Shown here piece after piece: positions 43,391-52,672 of a stretch of 64,000 nt of DNA. The position numbers and the translations under genes are program-made. The stretch is from NCBI GenBank assembly GCA_031082185.1, contig JAVHLI010000004.1, positions 75,608 through 139,607 of the forward strand, given 5' to 3'. This stretch comes from a bacterium. Lineage in GTDB: Bacteria > Sysuimicrobiota > Sysuimicrobiia > Sysuimicrobiales > Humicultoraceae. The notes below the pieces were generated by a model. That model had not been told where the DNA came from. It saw only the letters and a list, made by a program, of their open reading frames with translations, and made no database searches. The number at the start of each line of letters is the position of its first letter. Within the stretch, counting starts at the first letter, position 1.

Positions 43391-44104
43391 ATGAGCAGGT
43401 CTCGCGTCCTCACCTTCGCCACCGCGGTGGCAATCCTAGGGCTGGGAGTGTGGTTGATGGCGTTGAGTCCCTGGCAGAATGAGTCGGGAGCTGCCGCACC
43501 CTCCGGCGAGCGGGTGAAGCTGCCCGCGCCGCGCACGGACGGCGATACCTCGGTAGAGCAGGCGATGCGGCGGCGGCGGTCGGTCAGGGAGTACCGGGAC
43601 GCCCCGCTGTCCCTCGCCGAGATCTCGCAGCTCCTCTGGTCCGCGCAGGGGATCACCGAGCCCAGGGATTCACGCAGGACTGCGCCGTCCGCGGGGGCCA
43701 CCTATCCGCTAGAGGTTTATCTGGTGGGCGGGAACGTCGCCGGGCTCCCGAAGGGTGTCTACAAGTACAAGCCCCTGGACCACGAGATCACGAGGATCAG
43801 GGACGGCGACGTGCGCAAGGAACTGGCGGCCGCCGCGCTGGGGCAGTCCTGCGTCGAGCAGGGCGCTGTGGCGCTGGTCTTCTCGGCGGTGTACGAGCGC
43901 ACGACCAGGCGGTACGGCGAGCGGGCCACTCGGTACGTGCACATGGAGGTCGGGCACGCCGCCCAGAACGTGTACCTGCAGGCGGTCCCCCTGGGGATGG
44001 GCACGGTCGTCGTCGGGGCGTTCGACGACGAGCGGGTCCGGAGGATCGTAGGAATGCCGGACGGCGAGCACCCACTATACATCATGCCCGTAGGCAAGAG
44101 ATGA
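43391..44104 (+). CDS. SagB/ThcOx-type FMN oxidoreductase with N-terminal membrane segment
   Basis: 237 aa. Nitroreductase-fold domain with RRSVREYRDAPLSLAEISQLLWSAQGIT, RTAPSAGATYPLEVYLV and GHAAQNVYLQAVPLGMGTVVVGAF, the SagB-type signature. In lantibiotic and thiazole pathways such enzymes oxidise azolines, but stand-alone forms of unknown function are common; no YcaO or LanB gene is present here. A hydrophobic segment (8-27) suggests export or anchoring. Its 3' end overlaps the convergent panE by 23 nt. Confidence 0.85.
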   Translation: MSRSRVLTFATAVAILGLGVWLMALSPWQNESGAAAPSGERVKLPAPRTDGDTSVEQAMRRRRSVREYRDAPLSLAEISQLLWSAQGITEPRDSRRTAPSAGATYPLEVYLVGGNVAGLPKGVYKYKPLDHEITRIRDGDVRKELAAAALGQSCVEQGAVALVFSAVYERTTRRYGERATRYVHMEVGHAAQNVYLQAVPLGMGTVVVGAFDDERVRRIVGMPDGEHPLYIMPVGKR

Positions 44105-45044
44105 GCGGGATTTGTTCCAAGCACTTCACCAGGCGCATCAGCGCGAGGTTCGCCGGCGTCGCAACTCCCAGCCGGGCCCCTTCCCTGACGACGGCACCGT
44201 TTATCACGTCGATCTCGGTCTGACGGCCCATCTCCACATCCTGCAGCATCGAGGACCTGTTGTCCCCGGTCCGACGGGCCACATCCCGGACGTGCGCCCA
44301 GGGATCCTCCAGCGGCACCCGCACGCCGGCCCGGCTGGCCACGTCGAGGCCTTCATCCACCGCCTCCTTCATGATCTCGACCGCTTCGGGCATCTCCAGC
44401 AGCCGCCCATTCCGAACACGCAGAATGGCGGTCAGCGGGTTGATGGCGATGTTGACGAGCAGCTTCGCCCATATCACGCCCTGCACGTTGTCGCTGGCAG
44501 ACGCATGGAGCCCGGCGTCCGTAAACGCCTCCACGAGGCATCGCAGCCGATCCGTGGGCGCGCCGTCCAGTTCCCCGATCAGGGTCTCGCCCGAGCCGGC
44601 ATGGTGGATGCGTCCGGCCCCGAGCACATTGGCCCCCTGACCCGTGGTCCCTGCCATGAGATGGCTCCTGGGCACCTCCTCAGCCAGGGCGTCAACGTTC
44701 CCGAGCCCGTTCTGGAGAGTCAGGACCACCGTGCTGGGAGCGAGGAGCGGGGCAAGCGAGGCGGCGGCCTGCCTCGTGTGGTATGACTTCACGAACACGA
44801 GCACCAGGTCGCACGGGCCGACGGATCGGGGATCGGTGACGGCCCGCGGCCGCACGACCCGCTCCTCGCCGTTGGGCTCCGCGATGCGCAGCCCCTGGCG
44901 CGCGATGGCGTCCGCGTGCCCGGTTGCTGTGTCCACGAGCCAGACCTCGTGCCCGGTGGCCGACAGATATCCCCCGAACAGGGACCCCATGGCTCCTGCG
45001 CCGATCACGCACACCTTGAGCCGCCGTGCCCCTCCTGCTTCCAT
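44082..45044 (-). CDS. panE: 2-Dehydropantoate 2-reductase
   Basis: 320 aa. N-terminal NADPH-binding GAGAMGSLFGGYLSATGHEV, VKSYHT, LTLQNGLGN (catalytic-site Asn), and VWAKLLVNIAINPLTAI-like block with the conserved Lys. It reduces ketopantoate, the product of PanB, to pantoate. I prefer the ATG at 45044, with GGGTG 6 nt upstream, over the GTG at 45053. It is the last gene of the eight-gene unit, 43 nt after panB. Confidence 0.92.
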   Translation of the reverse strand: MEAGGARRLKVCVIGAGAMGSLFGGYLSATGHEVWLVDTATGHADAIARQGLRIAEPNGEERVVRPRAVTDPRSVGPCDLVLVFVKSYHTRQAAASLAPLLAPSTVVLTLQNGLGNVDALAEEVPRSHLMAGTTGQGANVLGAGRIHHAGSGETLIGELDGAPTDRLRCLVEAFTDAGLHASASDNVQGVIWAKLLVNIAINPLTAILRVRNGRLLEMPEAVEIMKEAVDEGLDVASRAGVRVPLEDPWAHVRDVARRTGDNRSSMLQDVEMGRQTEIDVINGAVVREGARLGVATPANLALMRLVKCLEQIPLISCLRA

Positions 45045-45087
45045 CGTAATCACCCGATTCCCAACCGCCTCGCTCAGGGGCAGCGTG

Positions 45088-45963
45088 TCACCTCAAGAGG
45101 CCGGCGCGCACAAGCCCTTCCCTCAACTCCCTGGCCTGTTCGGCATCCATGGGGTAGCAGTGCTCGGAAGCTGGAAAAGCCCCTTCCCGAACCTCCACGG
45201 CAAACTGAGCCAGTGATTCGCGGCAGGCCGCGCCAAGATTAGCATACCGTTTGACGAACTTCGGAACAAACCGCTCGAACAGCCCCAGCATGTCGTGAAG
45301 GACGAGCACCTGTCCGTCACAATCCGGACCGGCACCGATGCCTATTGTGGGAACGCCTACCGCCTCTGTGATCATCTTCCCCACCGGGGCAGGAACCGCC
45401 TCCACCACTATGGCGAAGACACCGGCCTCCTGCAGGGCAAGCGCGTCCTCCACCACGGCCTGCGCGGAATCCATGGTCTTACCCTGCACCCGAAACCCTC
45501 CAAGCTGAGAAGCGCTCTGCGGCGTCAGCCCGATGTGGCCCATCACCGGCATTCCGGCCCGCACGATGGCCTGAACAGCCGGCGCGGTGCGCCTGCCGCC
45601 CTCCAGCTTCACGGAGTCCATGCCCGCCTCTTTTAGGAAGCGGCCGGCGTTCTCAACCGCCCTTTCGACGGACACTTCGTATGAGAGGAACGGCATGTCT
45701 CCCACAAGGAAGGTGTTCTGGGCGCCTATCGACACCGCCCGCGCCATGATCAGCATCTCCACCATCGTCACCGGGACGGTGTTCTTGTAGCCCAAGGTCG
45801 TCATCGCGCCCGAATCGCCCACAAGGATCATGTCGATGTCCACCGAGTCAACGAGCGACGCGAAGGCGTAGTCGTACGCCGTCACCATTGTGATCCTGCG
45901 GCCTGAGCGCTTCCGCTCCAGGAAGTCAGGAATCGTGCCCTTCTTCTTCCGCGGCGTCTCCAT
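45088..45963 (-). CDS. panB: 3-Methyl-2-oxobutanoate hydroxymethyltransferase
   Basis: 291 aa. TIM-barrel with MVTAYDYAFASLVD, ILVGDSGAMTTLGY (metal ligand Asp), VKLEGG, GHIGLTPQS and IGIGAGPDCDGQVLVLHD. It adds a hydroxymethyl group from methylene-tetrahydrofolate to ketoisovalerate, the first committed step of pantoate synthesis. The ATG at 45963 has GGAGGTG 5 nt upstream, one base after the M20 stop; a start at 45984 lacks that support. panC and panD are not in the window. Confidence 0.95.
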   Translation of the reverse strand: METPRKKKGTIPDFLERKRSGRRITMVTAYDYAFASLVDSVDIDMILVGDSGAMTTLGYKNTVPVTMVEMLIMARAVSIGAQNTFLVGDMPFLSYEVSVERAVENAGRFLKEAGMDSVKLEGGRRTAPAVQAIVRAGMPVMGHIGLTPQSASQLGGFRVQGKTMDSAQAVVEDALALQEAGVFAIVVEAVPAPVGKMITEAVGVPTIGIGAGPDCDGQVLVLHDMLGLFERFVPKFVKRYANLGAACRESLAQFAVEVREGAFPASEHCYPMDAEQARELREGLVRAGLLR

Positions 45964-45964
45964 G

Positions 45965-47251
45965 TCAGCACCTCCTCGTTCCATTTGGAGCCGCTTCCTC
46001 CCCCAGGAAGTACACGATCGCGGCGGCGTACAGCCGGGCCGCCTCCACCAGCTCGCCGACCTCTACGTATTCGTCGACCTGATGCGGGATCTGCCGGTTG
46101 CCGGGGCCAATGGTCACAACGGGGATACGGGCCCACGCATGCAGAAACGTCCCGTCGGTCGAGCCAGGGACGCCTCCGTACCGGGGCTCCCGGCCCAGCG
46201 ACTCCGGAAAGGCCCGCTCGATGGCCCTCACAAGGGGATCCCACGGAGGGGTCTCCGTCCAGGGGCGGTCTTCGACCAGCTCCACGGTTACCCGCACGCA
46301 CGGGTCGCCGGCCTGCGCGGCGTTGGCGAGGTCACAGATGGCGCTGTGCAGGTCGGCGTGATCCTGGCCTGGGATCGTCCGCACATCCACCGTCACGCGC
46401 GCCTCGCCGGCCATCACGTTGAACTGCGGCTCTCCGTGCGCGGGCGCGCGGATCGTTGTCGGCGTGATGTGGGGCAGGCCCAGGTAGGGATCGCGTTCAT
46501 GACCTTCCTGCTGGCGGCGGTCCTCCTCCGCGAGCAGGGTGACGAATCTCGCGGCCGCCGGAATGGGATTGACGCCGGCATAGGGCATCGCGCCGTGGGC
46601 CATCTTGCCGGTGAAGGAAACCAGCACGCGCATGGCGCCCTTCTGGCGCAGACAGATCTCGTTCTCCTCCGGCTCACAGACGATCGCGCCGTCGAACCCT
46701 TGCGCGTGCCCGTCGCGGATGAAGGACTTGATCCCCAGCATCATGCCTTCCTCGTCGGCCACCGCGGCAATCCGAACGCGGCCGGGCAGGTCGGGTGCCG
46801 CTCTGCGCACCGCGTCGAGGGCGCACACCGCGGCGGCGAGCCCTCCCTTCATGTCCGCGGCCCCGCGTCCATAGATGCGGCCGTCCGAGACCTCGGCATC
46901 AAAGGGCGGATGCGACCATGCGCTGCGGTCGCCCTCGGTTACGACATCGGTGTGCCCTTCCAGGATGAGGCCCCTGCCCCACCGGCCAGAGGTCCAGTCG
47001 GCAATGACGTTGGGGCGGCCCGGGGCCGCCTCTTGCACCGAAACCCGGAACCCGAGGCGGGAGAGATGCCCGGCCAGGTACGACGCCACCGCCGTCTCGT
47101 TGCCTGCCGGACCATCGGGACGGTACACGCTGGGGATCCTGACGAGTTCGCGCGTGAGCCGCACGACCTCGTCAGCGTTCACCGCCGCGGCCGCCTTCCC
47201 GGCTAGGAAGTTGGCGGCGCCGGAGCCGGAGCGCGGCTGCACGGTCTCCAC
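45965..47251 (-). CDS. M20-family metallopeptidase (ArgE/DapE/carboxypeptidase group)
   Basis: 428 aa. Dizinc ligands in LEGHTDVV, GRGAADMKGG, ADEEGMM and near the C-terminus in IPHQVDEYVEV; a dimerisation domain with GKMAHGAMPYAG lies between. The substrate may be an N-acyl amino acid or a dipeptide. The GTG at 47251 shares its G with the TAG stop of dppC (TAGTG), so it is coupled to the peptide importer. This placement favours a dipeptidase that works on imported peptides. The open frame to 47365 is inside dppC and is rejected. Confidence 0.88.
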   Translation of the reverse strand: METVQPRSGSGAANFLAGKAAAAVNADEVVRLTRELVRIPSVYRPDGPAGNETAVASYLAGHLSRLGFRVSVQEAAPGRPNVIADWTSGRWGRGLILEGHTDVVTEGDRSAWSHPPFDAEVSDGRIYGRGAADMKGGLAAAVCALDAVRRAAPDLPGRVRIAAVADEEGMMLGIKSFIRDGHAQGFDGAIVCEPEENEICLRQKGAMRVLVSFTGKMAHGAMPYAGVNPIPAAARFVTLLAEEDRRQQEGHERDPYLGLPHITPTTIRAPAHGEPQFNVMAGEARVTVDVRTIPGQDHADLHSAICDLANAAQAGDPCVRVTVELVEDRPWTETPPWDPLVRAIERAFPESLGREPRYGGVPGSTDGTFLHAWARIPVVTIGPGNRQIPHQVDEYVEVGELVEAARLYAAAIVYFLGEEAAPNGTRRC

Positions 47252-48084
47252 TACCGCTGCCCCTGCCGCAGGCGGGGGTCGAGGAGGTCGCGCAGGCCAT
47301 CGCCCATCAGGTTCCATCCAAGGACCGTGAAGGCGATCGCAGCGCCCGGCCAGACTGCCATCCATGGCCTGACGAAGAGCACGTCGCGCGCCTCCAGCAG
47401 CATTCCGCCCCAGCTGGGGGTCGGAGGCTGTGTCCCCAGACCCAGGTAAGAAAGCGCCGCCTCGGCCAGCACGGCGCCCGAGAACGCTACCGTGGCCTGT
47501 ATCAGCAGGGGCCCGGCGATGTTGGGCAGGATGTGGGATGTCACTATGAAAACGTCCTTAGCGCCCAGCGCCCTGGCTGCCAGGACGAACTCCTGGCCGC
47601 GCACCGCCAGCGTCTGCGCGCGGGACAGGCGCGCGAACACGGGTATCAGAACAACGCCGATCGCAATCATGGTCTGGATGTGCCCGGGCCCCAGCACGGC
47701 CACAACCATGATTGCCAGCAGCAGGGACGGAAATGCCATCAGACCGTCTATGGCCCGCATGAGGACGGCATCCACCCGGCCGGCCCGGTACCCCGAGAGA
47801 AGACCAATGCTCGTCCCGGCTCCGGCGCCAATGGAGACTGCCACAACGCCGACGATCACCGCAACCCGGCCTCCATAGAGGATCCTGCTGAGGATGTCGC
47901 GGCCCAACCGGTCGGTGCCCAGCGGATGGCCGGGCCCTGCTGGGAGCAGCCGTCCCGGAGGATCTATGGCCGTCGGATCGTGAGGCGCCAGCACAGGCGC
48001 CAGCACGGCGGTTGCCGCGATCAGTGAGACCAGCGCACCGCCGATCAGCAGAGGCAGGTTGTAGCGCCGGCGGGTGGGAGTCAT
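47251..48084 (-). CDS. Peptide ABC transporter permease, DppC type
   Basis: 277 aa, six membrane helices. A short N-terminal region with RRRYNLPLLIGG, LGTDRLGRDILSRILYGGRV and the EAA loop with AARALGAKDVFIVTSHILPN, typical of DppC/OppC. It forms the channel with the DppB protein. Its start overlaps the dppB stop by one base (TGATG). No ATPase genes of the Dpp family are present in the unit, so they must be elsewhere. Confidence 0.9.
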   Translation of the reverse strand: MTPTRRRYNLPLLIGGALVSLIAATAVLAPVLAPHDPTAIDPPGRLLPAGPGHPLGTDRLGRDILSRILYGGRVAVIVGVVAVSIGAGAGTSIGLLSGYRAGRVDAVLMRAIDGLMAFPSLLLAIMVVAVLGPGHIQTMIAIGVVLIPVFARLSRAQTLAVRGQEFVLAARALGAKDVFIVTSHILPNIAGPLLIQATVAFSGAVLAEAALSYLGLGTQPPTPSWGGMLLEARDVLFVRPWMAVWPGAAIAFTVLGWNLMGDGLRDLLDPRLRQGQR

Positions 48085-49025
48085 CAGTCGTAGGTGATGC
48101 GCGGATCCACGACGGCGTAGAGCAGATCCACCAGCAGATTGAGCAGCGCGAACATGACGGCAATGGTGATGACCACGCCCTGCACCACGAGCAGGTCGCG
48201 GGAGTAGATCCCGTGCAGGAGCAGGCGCCCCAGCCCGGGCAGGCCAAAAACCTGCTCGATCACGATGGCGCCGCCCATCAGGTAGCCCAGCTGCAGCCCG
48301 GCCACGGTCAAGATCGGGATGAGCGCGTTGCGCAGCACGTGGCGGCGTACCACGTACGCCTCAACCAGACCCTTGCTCCTGGCGGTGCGCACGTAGTCTC
48401 GGTGCAGCTCGTCCAGGGTCGCGGCGCGGCTCAGGCGCACCAGCGCGGCCGCACGCTCCGTACCCAGCGCCAGCGCCGGCAGGAACAGGTGCCGCCCCCA
48501 CTCAATCGGATTGCTGCCAAACGCCACGTAGCCCTGCAGCGGGAAGATGGGAAGCGCCGCGGCAAGCCCCAGTATCAGCAGGATGCCCATCCAGAACGCC
48601 GGCACAGCCAGCCCGACCTGCGAGCCGGCCAGCACCGCGAGATCCACCAGCGACCAGGCCCTCCGAGCGGCGATCACGCCCAGCGGGAGCGCCGCCACGA
48701 TCGCCAGGAGCATGGCACTGCCGGCAACGGAGACGGTGACGGGGAGCCGAGCCCGGATCAGGCGTATGACCGGCTCCCTGTAGCTGATCGACATCCCGAA
48801 GTCGCCGCGCGCCATGTGGCCAAGCCATTCCAGGTACCGCAACGCCAGGGGGCGGTCGAGGCCGAGCTCGTGGCGCAGTTGCGCCAGGTCTTCCTGGCGT
48901 GCGTCCACGCCGAGCATGATCTCTGCGATATCTCCGGGGACAACCTGAAGCGCGAAAAAGGTGACGGTGGCGACCGCGAGGACCGTGGGCGCCACCGCGA
49001 GCAGCCGTCGAACGACGAACGGCAT
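48084..49025 (-). CDS. Peptide ABC transporter permease, DppB type
   Basis: 313 aa, six membrane helices with the DppB N-terminal domain (FVVRRLLAVAPTVLAVATVTFFALQ), ELGLDRPLALRYLEWLGHMARGDFG and the EAA loop YVRTARSKGLVEAYVVRRHVLRNALIPI. It begins directly after the dppA stop (TAGATG) and is coupled to dppC. Confidence 0.92.
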   Translation of the reverse strand: MPFVVRRLLAVAPTVLAVATVTFFALQVVPGDIAEIMLGVDARQEDLAQLRHELGLDRPLALRYLEWLGHMARGDFGMSISYREPVIRLIRARLPVTVSVAGSAMLLAIVAALPLGVIAARRAWSLVDLAVLAGSQVGLAVPAFWMGILLILGLAAALPIFPLQGYVAFGSNPIEWGRHLFLPALALGTERAAALVRLSRAATLDELHRDYVRTARSKGLVEAYVVRRHVLRNALIPILTVAGLQLGYLMGGAIVIEQVFGLPGLGRLLLHGIYSRDLLVVQGVVITIAVMFALLNLLVDLLYAVVDPRITYD

Positions 49026-50570
49026 CTACTTCGTGGTCTTGCGGAAATCGTAGGAGTCGATTGCGTAGACCTGCCGGAACTCCCGCACGGTCCTGCCGGT
49101 CGCGACGTACCGAATCGTCGTGCCCAGAATCACCATCATCGCGTCCCCGGTCATTATCTTCAGGACCTCGGCGTAGATCCGCTTGCGGTGCTCTGGATTG
49201 GAGATGAGTCGGCCGGCGAGGATCAGATCAACGACCTTCTGGTTATCATACCGTATGTAGTTCCTCGTGGGATCCCCCCAACCCGTCAGGCGGCCATCCG
49301 GATCGAGCTTGCCGGTGTGGCCGATGACGGTGAGGTCGTACTCGCCCCCGCCGAAGACGCGTGAGAGCCAGAAGGCCCACTCCACGACGCGCGGCCGCGC
49401 CGTGACGCCGACCTTCGCCAGCATGGCCTGGACGAGCTGTCCGGCCTCGATGTGCATCTGATATGGCTGGGGCAGCACGAGGTCGAGGGTGAGCCCGGCA
49501 CCATATCCGGCCTCCGACAGCAGCCGTCGCGCACGCTCGGGATCAAACGGATACGGGTCTCCCAGGTCAACCCAGTAGGGACTCGTTACATCCATGAACA
49601 CAGAGGACGGCACCGACTCGGCCCCGTAGGCCGTCTTGAGCACCTGCCTGCGGTCTATGGCGTGCCACAGCGCGCGACGGACGCGCACGTCACGCAGCGG
49701 TCCCCGGCTGTTGTTGACTGCGACCACGTTTACGAGACTGGTGAGTTGCGTGATGATCCTGACGCCGGGGTGGGCACGGACACGGGGCAGGTCGTCCGGA
49801 TCGATCGTGTCCACGGCATCGAACTCGCCGGACAGGACCCCCGCGACCTTCACGGCCCGCTCCGGAACGAATCGGATGAACACCTCTCGCAACTTGGTCT
49901 GGCCCTTGATCCAGTAGCCGTCGAACCTGGTCAGACGGATGAATGAATCGCGCTGCCACTCGCCCAGCGTGAATGGGCCGGTGCCGACGGGTTTGGTGCT
50001 GAAGTCGTGCTTACGGGCAATCAGATCCGCCGGCAGGATCGCCCCCCATCCCTCGGCGAGGGCGGCGAGAATCGGCGCAAACCGCCCCTCCAACACTATC
50101 CTGACGGTCAGTGGGTCCACAACCTCCACGCTGCGGATCGGCCCGATCTGGAGCCGCCGTGGCGACCGTGTTGCCGGATCGAGGATCCGCTCCAGCGTCG
50201 CCTTGACGTCTGTGGCATCGAGCGTCTTGCCGTGGTGGAACCGCACGTCCGGGCGCAGCTTGAACGTCCAGGTGATGCCGTCGGGGGAGACGCTCCAGGA
50301 CTCGGCAAGGGCGGGGACCATCTTGCCCTCGTCGTCGGGCTCTACCAGCGTGTCGTAGAGACTCTTCATCACCATGAAACCTAGGGTTGCCGCCGTGCCG
50401 TGGGGATCAAGCGTGTCCGGGCCGCCCGATAGCGCAAGCACGAAGCGGTCTCTGGACGACTGGGCCCTGACCGGAGCGCCCGAGCCCGCCAGGGCGGCGA
50501 CCAGCACCAACACGACCAGCTTCCACGCCCACCGGGTGGTCCTCAGATCGTGCGCGGTTCGGCTCTTCAT
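49026..50570 (-). CDS. Peptide ABC transporter substrate-binding protein, DppA type
   Basis: 514 aa. A basic N-terminus and signal peptide (about 1-36, cleavage near VRAQ), then the family-5 binding fold with LSGGPDTLDPHGTA, KSLYDTLVEPDDEGKMVPALAESW and DVKATLERIL. It binds peptides or other solutes outside the membrane; family-5 proteins also bind nickel or sugars. The start overlaps the TIM-barrel gene stop by 4 nt. Confidence 0.9.
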   Translation of the reverse strand: MKSRTAHDLRTTRWAWKLVVLVLVAALAGSGAPVRAQSSRDRFVLALSGGPDTLDPHGTAATLGFMVMKSLYDTLVEPDDEGKMVPALAESWSVSPDGITWTFKLRPDVRFHHGKTLDATDVKATLERILDPATRSPRRLQIGPIRSVEVVDPLTVRIVLEGRFAPILAALAEGWGAILPADLIARKHDFSTKPVGTGPFTLGEWQRDSFIRLTRFDGYWIKGQTKLREVFIRFVPERAVKVAGVLSGEFDAVDTIDPDDLPRVRAHPGVRIITQLTSLVNVVAVNNSRGPLRDVRVRRALWHAIDRRQVLKTAYGAESVPSSVFMDVTSPYWVDLGDPYPFDPERARRLLSEAGYGAGLTLDLVLPQPYQMHIEAGQLVQAMLAKVGVTARPRVVEWAFWLSRVFGGGEYDLTVIGHTGKLDPDGRLTGWGDPTRNYIRYDNQKVVDLILAGRLISNPEHRKRIYAEVLKIMTGDAMMVILGTTIRYVATGRTVREFRQVYAIDSYDFRKTTK

Positions 50571-51376
50571 ATCTGTCCCCTCCTCGACAGGAGATCCTTC
50601 GAGATACGCTCAAGTGACTTTCGGGATGACTCAAGAGACGCGGTCTCGACGATGATGTTCTGGACTGATTCGGGCAGATCGCGGGCAAGGTCCACGACCT
50701 GGGTGATTTCACCGTCGCCCCACGCGAGGTGATCGTCGCGCCATCCGTGATTGTCGCTTACGTGCACGTGTACCACGTCGTGGTCCTGCAGCATCGCCTT
50801 CAGACAGTTGCCGCCGGCCAGATAGGCGTGGCCGATATCCAGGCACAGGCGCAGCGATGGGTGGTTCACCTGTTCATAGATGCTGCGCAGCTCCTCGTAG
50901 GGCACGCCGTATGAGAAGGCCATCGGCCGCACGCCGTCGGCAATGGAGACTGCCGGCATGTTCTCCAGGTACACCTCGACGCCTGCGGCCTCGGCCGCCT
51001 CGACGACCCGGCGCAGCGACTCGACGGCGTAGGGAAGCCCACGGTCGTACGAGAGGACCTCTTTGTACGGCGGGATGCCGGGATGCACCACGATCCCGCG
51101 GGCGCCCAGCCGCGCCGCTTCGCCGACGGTGACCAGCACCTGTCGCACCGACTCCTCACGGATGCCGGGGTTCGTGCTGGCCATGTTGATCCCCAGGATC
51201 GGCATGTGCAGGCAGACCAGCCGGTCGCCGTGCCACGGCACCGGCGCCGGCCAGGCATGCGGGGATTCGCACATCACCTCCACGCCGACGCCCATGCCGT
51301 TGATCTCTGCCTCGACGTCCTGCAGCAGCTGCCTTACGGCGGCGAAGCTCGATACCCCCAGCCCTACTGGTGCCAC
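50567..51376 (-). CDS. Xylose isomerase-like TIM-barrel protein (sugar phosphate isomerase/epimerase)
   Basis: 269 aa. AP-endonuclease-2-type TIM barrel with HPGIPPYKEVL, EVYLENMPA, LCLDIGHAYLAGG and HVHVSDNHG, which carry the metal-ligand Glu, Asp and His residues. The substrate is unknown. The GTG at 51376 has GGAGGTG 5 nt upstream; the frame stays open to 51487 without similarity. It sits between the P1 peptidase and dppA. Why a TIM-barrel isomerase belongs to a peptide operon is unclear. Confidence 0.8.
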   Translation of the reverse strand: MAPVGLGVSSFAAVRQLLQDVEAEINGMGVGVEVMCESPHAWPAPVPWHGDRLVCLHMPILGINMASTNPGIREESVRQVLVTVGEAARLGARGIVVHPGIPPYKEVLSYDRGLPYAVESLRRVVEAAEAAGVEVYLENMPAVSIADGVRPMAFSYGVPYEELRSIYEQVNHPSLRLCLDIGHAYLAGGNCLKAMLQDHDVVHVHVSDNHGWRDDHLAWGDGEITQVVDLARDLPESVQNIIVETASLESSRKSLERISKDLLSRRGQI

Positions 51377-51428
51377 CTGACCACCTCCAGAGCGATGAAT
51401 GACGCGCTGATGATCGCGAGCATGCAAG

Positions 51429-52406
51429 TCAACCGCAACCGGCCAGATCGGCGCGGCCCGGTATTCCGCCGAGACCCCTTGCCGCACGGACGGCTCGGCG
51501 CACAGCTTCGGCGACCGTCACGGCCGCCGCTTCCCCGATTTGGATCAGCTCCTGGGATTGCCCCGCGTCGATCTCATGCCGACCCGTCGCCAGGACGAAC
51601 ACCGTATCTCCATCGTAGAGCGTGTGTGAGGGGACGATCGCGCGTGAGAGCCCCGCGTGCCCCTGAACTGCCAGACGCCAGGCCTGAACCTTGGACAGAG
51701 CCGCGGTGGTAACAATGACGGCCAACGTGGTGTTCCCGCCGAACGGCATGCCGGGTGCGCCTGTCCGCAACACCTGCGACGTGCCCGCAAACCGCCCGTC
51801 CGGCCCCCGGGCGCCTGCCAGGATCTCGCCCGTGCCTTCGTCCACCACGTCGCCGTAAGCGTTAACCACCACCAGTGCGCCGACGGACGGACCGCCGGGC
51901 AGGCGAACGCACCAGGACCCGACGCCGCCCTTCATAGCGCGATCCATGCCCAGCGCCTTGCCCACGGTCGCGCCGGTACCGGCGCCCACGCTACCTTCCT
52001 TCACCGGCTCTGCCGTGGCCCGCACGCAGGCTTCGTATCCCATGGCGGCGTCGGGGCGCGCGTGCGGATCGCCGATGGCGAGATCGAAGATCACGGCGGA
52101 CGGCACTATCGGAACCCGCGCCACCACGGCATCGAACCCGATCCCGCGCTCTTCGAGATACCTCACCACACCGTCGGCCGCGGCCAGGCCAAAGGCGCTC
52201 CCGCCTGCCAGAAGCACTGCGTGGGCGTGTTGGACGAAGGCTCCGGGGTGCAGCAGATCGGTCTCGCGCGTACCCGGCGCTGCTCCGCGCACCTCACCGC
52301 TTGCGACGGCTCCCGCCTCGCAGAGCACGGCCGTGCAGCCGGTTATGCCCGCCGGGTCGGTAACATGGCCTACGCGGATGTCGGGGATATCGGTTAGCGA
52401 AGGCAA
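51429..52406 (-). CDS. P1-family aminopeptidase (DmpA/BapA type)
   Basis: 325 aa. Family signatures IRVGHVTD, LLAGGSAFGLAAADGVVRYLEE, GSVGAGTGATVGK and, at the self-cleavage site, FGGNTTLAVI, where Thr226 after Asn225 should become the N-terminal nucleophile. DmpA/BapA-type enzymes release N-terminal D-amino acids or beta-amino acids, including beta-alanine, from small peptides. No signal peptide is seen. It starts at TTG 52406 and is the first gene of the unit leading to the Dpp transporter and panB-panE, with a 52-nt gap to the next gene. Confidence 0.88.
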   Translation of the reverse strand: MPSLTDIPDIRVGHVTDPAGITGCTAVLCEAGAVASGEVRGAAPGTRETDLLHPGAFVQHAHAVLLAGGSAFGLAAADGVVRYLEERGIGFDAVVARVPIVPSAVIFDLAIGDPHARPDAAMGYEACVRATAEPVKEGSVGAGTGATVGKALGMDRAMKGGVGSWCVRLPGGPSVGALVVVNAYGDVVDEGTGEILAGARGPDGRFAGTSQVLRTGAPGMPFGGNTTLAVIVTTAALSKVQAWRLAVQGHAGLSRAIVPSHTLYDGDTVFVLATGRHEIDAGQSQELIQIGEAAAVTVAEAVRRAVRAARGLGGIPGRADLAGCG

Positions 52407-52672
52407 GGCGTGCTCGCTTCCCGGCCTGGATTGAGCATACGGTCGAACATCTTGCCATGGCGAGATTCGGGATCGGTGGAAGGAATCCTGTGCCAGCCTG
52501 GCTGCATGGGACCGCCGGGACCGAGCCTGCGAAGCAAGCGCGCGTCGTAGGCAGCGGAAAGAAACGGGAGAGGGGTATCCGAGTCAGCCACCGATACCAG
52601 CAACCCCCCACAACGGCCGCGTGGCACCCGGGGGTTCTCCCAGCGTGATGGTTAGCCAGAATCTCCCAGGAA
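52407..52672. other. Intergenic region with no recognised gene
   Basis: 266 nt between lutC and the P1 peptidase gene, both on the minus strand. Minus-strand TATGCT about 30 nt upstream of the P1 start might be a -10. Short open frames exist on both strands but none has family features. No RNA fold was recognised. Confidence 0.4.

Noticed and set aside
42241-43701. Upstream extension of the glcD frame giving a 966-aa protein
   Set aside because: The added part is antisense to the YeiH-type and SagB-type genes, has low-complexity composition, and GlcD begins at 42240 behind a -10 box.
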